A program made the position numbers and the translations under genes. Below are positions 1-6,418 of a DNA stretch of 12,456 nt, piece by piece; the first letter of the stretch is position 1, and each line of letters begins with the position of its first letter. Source of the DNA: Actinomycetes bacterium (lineage in GTDB: Bacteria > Actinomycetota > CALGFH01). The stretch is taken from assembly GCA_030152105.1 (NCBI GenBank), contig JASLIH010000380.1:1-12456 (forward strand). Direction: 5' to 3'. The notes beneath the pieces are model-generated. The model saw only the letters and a list, made by a program, of their open reading frames with translations. It was not told where the DNA came from and did not search any database.

Positions 1-827
1 CCGGCGGTCCGCATCCGGCGGGTGATGCGGTCGACCAGCGAGATCAGGATGACGTCGAGGTCGGCGGGGGACCTGGGGGAGCGGCCGAGGGCGCGCTGGG
101 ACCCGATCGAGCGGCGCCGGCGGCCGGTGTCGACCGGCCGCGGGTCGCGGTTGTGGGCGAGGGCGTGGAGGTGGCGGCCGGATGCCTGGCCGACCATGGT
201 GACCAGGGTCGCCTCGCCGAGCCTGGCGACCTGGCCGACCCTGGTCACCCCATGGCCGCGGAGCTTGGCCGCGGTGACCGGCCCGACGCCCCAGAGCCGC
301 TCGACCGGCAGCGGGTGCAGGAAGGCGAGCTCGCTGTCGGGGGGCACCACCAGCAGGCCGTCGGGCTTGGCGACGCCGCTGGCCACCTTGGCCAGGAACT
401 TGGTCCTGGCCACCCCGACGGTGATGGGCAGGCCGACCCGCTCGCGGACCTCGCGGCGCAGGCGCATGGCGATCTCGACGGGGGTGCCCGAGACCCGCCA
501 CAGCCCGCCGACGTCGAGGAACGCCTCGTCGATGGAGAGCCCCTCCACCAGCGGGGTCGTCTGCCGGAAGACCTCGAACACGTCCTTGCTGGCCTTGGCG
601 TAGGCCCCCATCCGGGGCCTGACCACCACCGCCCGGGGGCAGAGCCGTCGCGCCTGGGCGCCTCCCATGGCCGTGCGGACGCCGTGGGCCTTGGCCTCGT
701 AGCTGGCCGCGAGCACGACCCCGCCCCCGACGATCACGGGCCGCCCGCGCAGCCCGGGGTCGTCCCGCTGCTCGACCGAGGCGTAGAACGCGTCCAGGTC
801 GGCATGCAGGATCGTCGCCAGGCTCAT
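1..827 (-). CDS. dinB: DNA polymerase IV (Y-family translesion polymerase), 3' end cut by window edge
   Basis: Error-prone polymerase that copies past damaged template bases. The reverse strand reads 275 codons without a stop up to the window edge. The N-terminus HADLDAFYASVEQ is the Y-family palm motif: D10 is a metal ligand and Y15 lies at the aromatic steric-gate position. SIDEAFLDV gives the other acidic pair, D100/E101. A helix-hairpin-helix (LWGVGPVTAAKL, about 178-189) marks the thumb. The little-finger domain has just begun (about 235-275) when the window ends; relatives are about 350-420 residues, so roughly 100 or more are missing. ATG 827 is chosen because no in-frame ATG, GTG or TTG is seen just upstream and the palm motif starts 7 residues in. 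There is no clear Shine-Dalgarno and a LexA box abuts the ATG, so the mRNA may be leaderless and SOS-controlled. All catalytic residues within the visible part are present. Confidence 0.95.
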   Translation of the reverse strand, partial: MSLATILHADLDAFYASVEQRDDPGLRGRPVIVGGGVVLAASYEAKAHGVRTAMGGAQARRLCPRAVVVRPRMGAYAKASKDVFEVFRQTTPLVEGLSIDEAFLDVGGLWRVSGTPVEIAMRLRREVRERVGLPITVGVARTKFLAKVASGVAKPDGLLVVPPDSELAFLHPLPVERLWGVGPVTAAKLRGHGVTRVGQVARLGEATLVTMVGQASGRHLHALAHNRDPRPVDTGRRRRSIGSQRALGRSPRSPADLDVILISLVDRITRRMRTA

Positions 828-842
828 CGAACAGATGTTCCC
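827..842 (-). promoter_or_regulatory. LexA/SOS box at the dinB start codon
   Basis: The plus strand reads TCGAACAGATGTTCCC. This is a perfect GAAC-N4-GTTC dyad matching 14 of 16 positions of the mycobacterial-type consensus TCGAAC-N4-GTTCGA. It overlaps the first base of the dinB ATG, so bound LexA would block transcript initiation at or just before the start codon. Damage-induced LexA cleavage would then release it. The position is seen in the sequence; the control is inferred from known SOS regulation of Y-family polymerases. Confidence 0.8.
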
Positions 843-874
843 ATCCGGGGCCGGGCGTGTCGACCACCCCGGGG

Positions 875-2905
875 TCAGGCCGGGATCACGCCCTCGGGGA
901 ACTCGGGCATGATCAGCTGGTCCTCGGACTGCCGCAGGGCGGTGGTGCCGCCGAGGGGCGGGAACGGGCTGTCGGAGTAGACGCCGATGTCCCGGTCCCA
1001 GAAGGACTGGATGACGCCGCCGTCGCCGATGCTGTGGACGTAGACGTTGGCCCCGGCGCTCCTGAGCGCGCTGGCGAACGACGGCCGGTAGCGCCGGCTC
1101 TCGCGGCCGTTGGCGGCCAGGCTGATGGCCAGGTTGCGGTCGCGGTACCACATCATCACCGCCGGGGCCCGGTAGCGGCTGGTGAAGTCGCCGGCGATCG
1201 GGTCGTCGTACCGGTTCTCGGCCTGGGTGTGGTACAGGGCCAGCATGTAGTTCTGGAGCGGGTAGGCGGTGCGGAACTGGGTCAGCTCGGCCCGGTCCTC
1301 GATGTGCGGCATGATCCGCTCGCGCACGCTCCGCTCGGGCCCCTGGGCCAGGATGGTCTTGTAGATCTCGAACCGCGAGTACTTGGAGTCGAGGATGAAG
1401 TGCGCGTCGGGATGCTGGCGGAGCAGGGCGACCAGGTCCTGGCTGCGCATGATCGTGTACTGGCCGAGGTACTTCTTGCCGGCCAGGTCGGCCCAGGTCG
1501 CGTCCCGGAACGACTTGTTCAGGCCGTAGTTGGCCTCGAGGCCGTCGTGGGCGGCCAGGGCCGTCCCGTCGGCCAGGCGGACCATGTCGACCTCGAAGAC
1601 CCGGAAGCCGCGGGCGTAGTTGTGGTCGAAGGCCTCGCGGCTGTTGGTGTAGAGGTGCCCGTCGATGGCGCCGTTGGCGTGGGCCACGAAGCCGTAGGGG
1701 TCGTAGCGGCTGGTCATCGAGTCCGGGCGCAGCGCGGCATTGCGGGTGTAGCCGATGTCCAGGGTGGTCGCCCTCGAGGTGAACACGCGGTTGGCGTGCC
1801 CGAACCAGAGATAGTCGTCGGGGTCGCCCTGGGCGTACCAGAAGATGTCGTTGGGGCCGCCGCCGCCGTAGTCCCCGACATAGGGCTGGTAGATGCCGCG
1901 GACGGTGGTCTTGACCGCCCCGAAGTGCCCGTCGGAGCGCCCGTACCAGGTCACGTCGTAGCCGGCCCCCGGCCCGTACCAGAGGATGTCGCGCTTGCCG
2001 TCGCCGTCGAAGTCGCCGGTGAAGGGGCTGTAGGTGCCGGCGACGTCGACCGCCTTGGCGGTGAAGCGGCCGTTGGCGTGCCCGAACCAGAGGACGTCGG
2101 GGGCGGCGCCCGCCCCGTACCAGAGGATGTCGCGGGACCGGTCGCCGTTCCAGTCGCCGAGCAGCGGCTGGTAGGTCCGGCCGATGGTGACGGCCCGGCT
2201 CGAGAACCCGCCGGTCGCGCGGCCCAGCCAGAGGACGTCGTAGCCGCCGCCGGGCCCGTACCAGAGGATGTCGCGCTTGCCGTCGCCGTTGAAGTCGGCC
2301 ACCAGCGGCTGGTAGTAGCCGTGCACGGTGACCGCCCGGCCGCTGAAGCCGCCGGAGGCCTTCCCGTACCACAGCACGTCCTTCGCGGCGCCCGGGCCGT
2401 ACCAGAAGATGTCGTTCTCGCCGTCGCCGTTGAAGTCGCCGAGCAGCGGCTCGTAGGTGCCGGCCACGTTGACCGCCGAGCCCGAGAACGCCCCGTCGGT
2501 CTTGCCGTACCAGAGCACGTCGGGGCTGGGGCCGGGCCCGTACCAGAGGATGTCGGCATGGCCGTTGCCGTTGAAGTCCCCGACCAGCGGGAGGTAGTTG
2601 CGGCCGACGTTGACCGCCGCCCCCCGGAAGGCCCGGTCGGGCCGGCCCAGCCAGACGTGGTCGGGCAGCGATCCGGGCCCGTACATGAAGACGTCGGACC
2701 GGTGGTCGCCGTCGAAGTCCCCGATCAGCGGCGTGATCCCGGTGGGCACGGCGGCCGCCTCGGCGGCGGTCGCGGCCCCGTCGGCCACCGCCGTCCGCCG
2801 TTGCGGCTCCTGGGCGGCCGTCGGCGACGCCACCGCCAGGGCGAGGAGACAGAGGCAGGTGAGCAGCAGGCCAAGCCTGCCCGACCGCGCCCGAACGTAG
2901 GCCAT
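875..2905 (-). CDS. Secreted PLC/GDPD-like phosphodiesterase with seven N-terminal FG-GAP/VCBS-like repeats
   Basis: A 676-residue exported protein. Residues 1-31 form a signal peptide: basic MAYVRARSGR, a Leu/Ala core, then a likely cut near TAA-Q. Residues 57-385 are seven repeats of exactly 47 residues, each starting like YxPLxGDFNGDG and carrying DILWYGPG and DVLWYG. The DxNxDGxxD part is a calcium-loop motif, kept in most repeats and lost in the seventh (DYGGGGPND). Residues about 401-660 resemble a PLC-like TIM barrel: FVAHANGAIDG (H409), TNSREAF, FEVDM (E438, D440), AAHDG (H453) and ILDSK (D506, K508). This pattern suggests phosphodiester cleavage outside the cell, perhaps of lipid head groups or glycerophosphodiesters, but substrate is unknown. 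The first histidine motif is AHAN, not the AHRG of classical GDPDs, so it may be a different subfamily. ATG 2905 is preceded by GAGGAGGGG at 2915-2923. Next upstream in the same direction is a lipoprotein gene, 142 bp away. Confidence 0.85.
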   Translation of the reverse strand: MAYVRARSGRLGLLLTCLCLLALAVASPTAAQEPQRRTAVADGAATAAEAAAVPTGITPLIGDFDGDHRSDVFMYGPGSLPDHVWLGRPDRAFRGAAVNVGRNYLPLVGDFNGNGHADILWYGPGPSPDVLWYGKTDGAFSGSAVNVAGTYEPLLGDFNGDGENDIFWYGPGAAKDVLWYGKASGGFSGRAVTVHGYYQPLVADFNGDGKRDILWYGPGGGYDVLWLGRATGGFSSRAVTIGRTYQPLLGDWNGDRSRDILWYGAGAAPDVLWFGHANGRFTAKAVDVAGTYSPFTGDFDGDGKRDILWYGPGAGYDVTWYGRSDGHFGAVKTTVRGIYQPYVGDYGGGGPNDIFWYAQGDPDDYLWFGHANRVFTSRATTLDIGYTRNAALRPDSMTSRYDPYGFVAHANGAIDGHLYTNSREAFDHNYARGFRVFEVDMVRLADGTALAAHDGLEANYGLNKSFRDATWADLAGKKYLGQYTIMRSQDLVALLRQHPDAHFILDSKYSRFEIYKTILAQGPERSVRERIMPHIEDRAELTQFRTAYPLQNYMLALYHTQAENRYDDPIAGDFTSRYRAPAVMMWYRDRNLAISLAANGRESRRYRPSFASALRSAGANVYVHSIGDGGVIQSFWDRDIGVYSDSPFPPLGGTTALRQSEDQLIMPEFPEGVIPA
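1751..2737 (-). repeat. Seven in-frame tandem coding repeats of 141 bp (47 residues)
   Basis: Residues 57-385 of the phosphodiesterase-like protein divide into seven units with no length change, a 141-bp period over 987 bp. Units diverge in sequence but keep GD(F/W/Y), DI(L/F)WYGPG, DVLW(Y/L/F)G and a closing AV-V-G segment. The first unit is the most divergent at its start (ITPLIGDFDGDH) and the seventh has lost its acidic loop. Seven equal blade-length units suggest a closed seven-bladed beta-propeller, as in integrin FG-GAP domains; the fold is inference. Confidence 0.85.
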
Positions 2906-2993
2906 CCGCCCCCACCCCTCCTCAACCTGCAGTGCCGGAGCGTCCGAACATATGGGACAGGCGCGCCAGAAAGAAGGGGAGCGCGCACTAGGT

Positions 2994-3047
2994 TATCTAC
3001 GTAGATCCGCCGTGAACCGGCGTAGATCGTCAGCCGAGCGATCTGGG
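2994..3047. promoter_or_regulatory. Candidate operator or terminator region: AGATC/GATCT dyads plus a short hairpin
   Basis: This gap lies between the lipoprotein stop and the phosphodiesterase start. It holds a 12-bp perfect palindrome ATCTACGTAGAT (2995-3006). CGTAGATC occurs at 3000-3007 and again at 3021-3028, 21 bp or two helical turns apart. An inverted pair AGATC (3024-3028) and GATCT (3040-3044) follows. CGCCG-TGAAC-CGGCG (3008-3022) can form a 5-bp stem between the two direct repeats. Possible roles are an operator for the phosphodiesterase gene or a weak terminator for the lipoprotein gene, though no U-run follows the stem on either strand. The symmetry is seen; the role is inferred. 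Confidence 0.4.
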
Positions 3048-3545
3048 TCAGCTGAGCCGGAAGCTGGCCAGCACGCGGTCGTAGGCCCCGGCCGGCGCGG
3101 CCGCCCGCTGCAGGGAGGCCTCCAGGACGAACCACCGGTCCTGGCCCTTGAGGGTGGTGGTGACCAGGGTCGCCTCGGCGTCCTGGCAGCGGCTGCCCTC
3201 CAGCCGGCCCACCCGGACCGGCCGGCACGGGGTGGCCGGTGCGGGCGGCTCGGTGGCGGTGGCCAGCACGCTGATGCCGTCGCCCTGGGGCGGCAGCAGC
3301 GAGAGCGCGACCCCGCCGCTGCCGGTGCTCTCGGTGACCTTCCAGCCGGGCGGGTAGCGCAGCCGGAACCCGCCGTCGGCGCTGACGTGCTCGGGCCAGC
3401 TCGCGGGCGCGGCCATGGTCGGGGAGGGCGCCGCCGGGACCGTCGAGGTGCTGGCGACGGCCCCGGTACCGGCCGAGCGGTCGCACCCGGCCGCGGCCAC
3501 GCCGGCCACCACCAGACCGGCCAGGACGAGCAGCTTGGTTCTCAC
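3048..3545 (-). CDS. Small secreted lipoprotein of unknown function
   Basis: A 165-residue protein starting at GTG (VRTKLL, read as Met). The N-terminus is a lipoprotein signal: basic RTK, a hydrophobic run LLVLAGLVVAGVAA, then AAGC with the acylated cysteine at residue 21. The lipobox is slightly atypical, with Ala at -3. A Ser/Thr/Pro/Ala-rich tether (about 22-50) leads to a compact domain with GGFRLRYPPGWKV and a second Cys pair near residues 110-125 that could form a disulfide. The FxxxYPxxW pattern resembles the start of PsbP/DUF1795-like domains in many actinobacterial lipoproteins, but I do not assign a family. No strong Shine-Dalgarno precedes the GTG; the nearby ATG at 3553 is out of frame and stops after three codons. 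It is probably anchored on the outer face of the membrane. Its neighbour downstream is also exported, so both may act at the cell surface. Confidence 0.75.
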   Translation of the reverse strand: MRTKLLVLAGLVVAGVAAAGCDRSAGTGAVASTSTVPAAPSPTMAAPASWPEHVSADGGFRLRYPPGWKVTESTGSGGVALSLLPPQGDGISVLATATEPPAPATPCRPVRVGRLEGSRCQDAEATLVTTTLKGQDRWFVLEASLQRAAAPAGAYDRVLASFRLS

Positions 3546-3571
3546 CGGTCCATGATGCGCCAGCCGGCGCG

Positions 3572-3600
3572 TTCGTACGGGCGGATCTGGGGTAGATCAA
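3572..3600 (-). promoter_or_regulatory. Weak candidate promoter for the lipoprotein gene
   Basis: On the minus strand TTGATC (3600-3595) and TACGAA (3577-3572) are separated by 17 bp, 27 bp upstream of the GTG start. The -35 element is fair and the -10 element is poor, lacking the final T. A GATCT-GGGGT-AGATC dyad sits in the spacer and overlaps the -35, which would suit repression if real. Pattern match only. Confidence 0.25.
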
Positions 3601-3647
3601 GACTAGTTCGCGCGGGCGGTAGATGGAACGATCTAGAACCTAAGATC
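3584..3647. promoter_or_regulatory. Cluster of AGATC/GATCT inverted repeats between the lipoprotein gene and aceE
   Basis: Three short dyads lie in the divergent gap: GATCT-GGGGT-AGATC (3584-3598), TAGAT-GGAACG-ATCTA (3620-3635), and GATCT-N8-AGATC (3630-3647). The last overlaps TAAGAT (3641-3646), the best -10-like hexamer ahead of aceE, although no good -35 partner is present. The same half-site recurs on the other side of the lipoprotein gene at 2994-3047. A common regulator acting on aceE and the minus-strand genes is possible; there is no direct evidence for which protein. Confidence 0.4.
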
Positions 3648-3698
3648 GGCCTGCAGGGTGCGAAGGGCGCTGGTGCTCCAGCCTGAGTGGATGGACTG

Positions 3699-6380
3699 AT
3701 GGCCATGCGAAACGATGTCGACCCGATCGAGACAAGGGAATGGCTGGACGCGCTGGACTCGGTGCTGGCCTTCGAGGGGACCGACCGGGCCCGGTTCCTG
3801 CTCGGGGAGCTGGCCACCGAGGGACGCCGCCGGGGAGCCCCGGCGCCCTACTCGGCGACCACGCCGTACGTCAACACCATCCCGGTCGACCAGCAGCCCG
3901 CCTACCCGGGCGACCTGGCCACCGAGCACACCATCCGGTCCCTCAACCGCTGGAACGCGCTGGCCATCGTGCTGCGGGCCAACAAGGAGTCCTCGGAGCT
4001 GGGCGGCCACATCGCCAGCTTCCAGTCGTCGGCGACGCTGTACGACACCGGCTTCAACCACTTCTGGCACGCGCCCTCGGAGACCCACGGCGGCGACCTG
4101 GTCTACTTCCAGGGCCACATCTCGCCCGGCATCTACGCACGGTCCTTCCTGGAGGGGCGGCTGACCGAGGAGCGGCTTGACCGCTTCCGCCAGGAGGTCG
4201 ACGGCGGCGGGCTGTCGTCCTACCCGCATCCCTGGCTGATGCCCGACTACTGGCAGTTCCCGACGGTGTCAATGGGCCTGGGGCCGCTGATGGCGATCTA
4301 CCAGGCCCGGTTCCTCAAGTACCTGGGGTCGCGGGGGCTGGCCGAGACGGCCAACCGGAAGGTCTGGGCGTTCCTGGGCGACGGCGAGACCGACGAGCCG
4401 GAGTCGCTCGGGGCGATCTCCCTGGGCGGCCGGGAGCGGCTGGACAACCTGATCTTCGTCGTCAACTGCAACCTGCAGCGCCTGGACGGCCCGGTGCGGG
4501 GCAACGGCAAGATCATCCAGGAGCTGGAGGGCGTCTTCCGCGGGGCCGGCTGGAACGTCATCAAGGTCATCTGGGGCAGCCGCTGGGACGAGCTGCTGGC
4601 CAGGGACACCAGCGGCCTGCTGATCCGGCGCATGGAGGAGTGCGTCGACGGCCAGTACCAGGACTTCAAGTCCAAGAACGGCGCGTATGTCCGCGAGCAC
4701 TTCTTCGGCGCCTACCCCGAGCTGCTCGAGCTGGTCGCCGACATGACCGACGAGGAGATCTGGAACCTCAACCGGGGCGGCCACGACCCGGTCAAGGTGT
4801 ACGCGGCCTACGCGGCCGCGGTCGCCCATACCGGCCAGCCGACCGTGATCCTGGCCAAGACGGTCAAGGGCTATGGCATGGGTGAGGCCGGCGAGGGCCA
4901 GAACATCACCCACCAGCAGAAGAAGATGGCCGAGGCCGCCCTGAAGGTGTTCCGGGACCGCTTCGGCCTCTCCATCCCCGACGACCAGCTGCTCGACTAC
5001 CCCTACCAGCGGCCCGCCGACGACAGCCCCGAGGCCCGCTACCTCAAGGAGCGCCGCACGGCTCTGGGCGGCGCCCTGCCGGTGCGCCGGCAGCGGTCGG
5101 AGTCGCTGGCCGTGCCCGAGCTGTCGGCCTTCGGCGCCCAGCTGGCCGGCACCGGCGACCGCGAGATCTCCACCACCATGGCGTTCGTGCGGATCCTCAA
5201 CTCGCTGCTGCGTGACAAGCAGATCGGCAAGCGGGTCGTCCCGATCGTGCCCGACGAGTCGCGCACCTTCGGCATGGAGGGGATGTTCCGCCAGTTCGGG
5301 ATCTGGTCCCAGGTGGGACAGCTCTACCAGCCCGAGGACGCCAACCAGCTGATGTTCTACAAGGAGGACCGGAGCGGCCAGCTCCTCCAGGAGGGCATCA
5401 ACGAGCCTGGGGCGATGTCGTCCTGGATGGCCGCCGCGACCTCCTACAGCAACAGCGACTCCCCGATGATCCCGTTCTACATCTACTACTCGATGTTCGG
5501 CTTCCAGCGGGTCGGCGACCTCGCCTGGGCGGCCGGCGACAGCCGGGCCAGGGGGTTCCTCATTGGCGGCACCGCCGGCCGCACCACCCTCAACGGGGAG
5601 GGCCTCCAGCACGAGGACGGCCACAGCCACATCCAGTCGTCGCTGATCCCGAACTGCGTCTCCTACGACCCGACCTTCGCCTACGAGCTGGCGGTCATCG
5701 TCCAGGACGGCCTGCGGCGGATGTACGCCGACCAGGAGGACCTCTTCTACTACCTGACCGTGATGAACGAGAACTACCAGCACCCGGCCATGCCCGAGGG
5801 CGAGGGCGTGGCCGAGGGGATCATCAAGGGGTTGTACCTGCTCCGCGAGGGTGGCCCGGCCCGCAAGGGCCGCGGCAAGGCCAGGCCGAGGGTGCAGCTG
5901 CTGGGCAGCGGGACGATCCTGCGCGAGGTCATCGCCGGGGCCGACCTGCTGGCCGAGGACTTCGGGGTCGACGCCGACATCTGGAGTGCGCCCAGCTTTA
6001 CCGAGCTGCGGCGCGAGGCCCTTGGCACCGAGCGCTGGAACCTGCTCCACCCGACCGAGCCGCCACGGACCAGCTACGTGACCAGCTGCCTGGCCGGCCG
6101 GCAGGGCCCGGTGGTCGCCTCCACCGACTACATCAAGGCCTTCGCCGACCAGATCCGCCCGTTCGTGCCCGGCACCTACAAGGTCCTCGGGACCGACGGC
6201 TACGGCCGCTCCGACTACCGCCGCAAGCTGCGCCAGTTCTTCGAGGTCGACCGGCACTTCGTCGCCGTCGCCGCGCTGGCCGCCCTGGCCCAGGAGGGGA
6301 CCGTGCCGGCGGAGACGGTGGCCAAGGCGATCGCCAAGTACGACATCGACCCGGAGAAGCCCAACCCGGCCCGCAGCTGA
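3699..6380 (+). CDS. aceE: Pyruvate dehydrogenase E1 component, homodimeric type
   Basis: Thiamine-diphosphate enzyme that decarboxylates pyruvate and acetylates the lipoyl lysines of E2 and E3. From ATG 3699 it has 893 residues, close to E. coli AceE (887), and aligns from NDVDPIETREW to the C-terminal VNPR-like end (EKPNPARS). Key residues are intact: GGHIASFQSS (H104), the ThDP/Mg motif GDGETDEPES (D228) with NCNLQ (N258, Q260), GQNITHQQKK, and LQHEDGHSH (H638). In-frame alternatives are GTG 3687 (adds MDGL) and ATG 3705; none has a strong Shine-Dalgarno, so the exact start is unsure by 2-4 residues. It is first in the aceE-aceF-lpd operon; the gap to aceF is 38 bp. Upstream lie AGATC/GATCT dyads that may regulate it. 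This single-chain E1 goes with the E2 and E3 beside it; no alpha/beta E1 genes are seen. Confidence 0.97.
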   Translation: MAMRNDVDPIETREWLDALDSVLAFEGTDRARFLLGELATEGRRRGAPAPYSATTPYVNTIPVDQQPAYPGDLATEHTIRSLNRWNALAIVLRANKESSELGGHIASFQSSATLYDTGFNHFWHAPSETHGGDLVYFQGHISPGIYARSFLEGRLTEERLDRFRQEVDGGGLSSYPHPWLMPDYWQFPTVSMGLGPLMAIYQARFLKYLGSRGLAETANRKVWAFLGDGETDEPESLGAISLGGRERLDNLIFVVNCNLQRLDGPVRGNGKIIQELEGVFRGAGWNVIKVIWGSRWDELLARDTSGLLIRRMEECVDGQYQDFKSKNGAYVREHFFGAYPELLELVADMTDEEIWNLNRGGHDPVKVYAAYAAAVAHTGQPTVILAKTVKGYGMGEAGEGQNITHQQKKMAEAALKVFRDRFGLSIPDDQLLDYPYQRPADDSPEARYLKERRTALGGALPVRRQRSESLAVPELSAFGAQLAGTGDREISTTMAFVRILNSLLRDKQIGKRVVPIVPDESRTFGMEGMFRQFGIWSQVGQLYQPEDANQLMFYKEDRSGQLLQEGINEPGAMSSWMAAATSYSNSDSPMIPFYIYYSMFGFQRVGDLAWAAGDSRARGFLIGGTAGRTTLNGEGLQHEDGHSHIQSSLIPNCVSYDPTFAYELAVIVQDGLRRMYADQEDLFYYLTVMNENYQHPAMPEGEGVAEGIIKGLYLLREGGPARKGRGKARPRVQLLGSGTILREVIAGADLLAEDFGVDADIWSAPSFTELRREALGTERWNLLHPTEPPRTSYVTSCLAGRQGPVVASTDYIKAFADQIRPFVPGTYKVLGTDGYGRSDYRRKLRQFFEVDRHFVAVAALAALAQEGTVPAETVAKAIAKYDIDPEKPNPARS

Positions 6381-6386
6381 CCCGGA

Positions 6387-6413
6387 CCTCCCCAGACCTG
6401 GGTTGATCGGAGG
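6387..6413 (+). promoter_or_regulatory. Shine-Dalgarno of aceF with a complementary CCTCC upstream
   Basis: GGAGG (6409-6413) sits 5 nt before the GTG start of aceF and decides that start. CCTCC (6387-6391), just after the aceE stop, is its exact complement. CCCAG-AC-CTGGG (6391-6402) lies between them. Pairing could hide the ribosome site until ribosomes leave aceE. The ribosome site is clear; sequestration is speculative. Confidence 0.5.
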
Positions 6414-6418
6414 CAACA

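Noticed and set aside
22..980. Plus-strand open frames at the left edge
   Set aside because: Shadows of dinB, which has all Y-family motifs on the minus strand.
1508..1520. GAAC-GACTT-GTTC as a second LexA box
   Set aside because: The spacer is 5 bp, not 4, and it lies inside the phosphodiesterase coding region.
857..3004. Long plus-strand open frame opposite the phosphodiesterase gene
   Set aside because: It is the mirror of the repeat-bearing gene: Val/Ala/Pro/Glu-rich periodic sequence that follows the 141-bp repeat. The minus strand has signal peptide, repeats and enzyme motifs.
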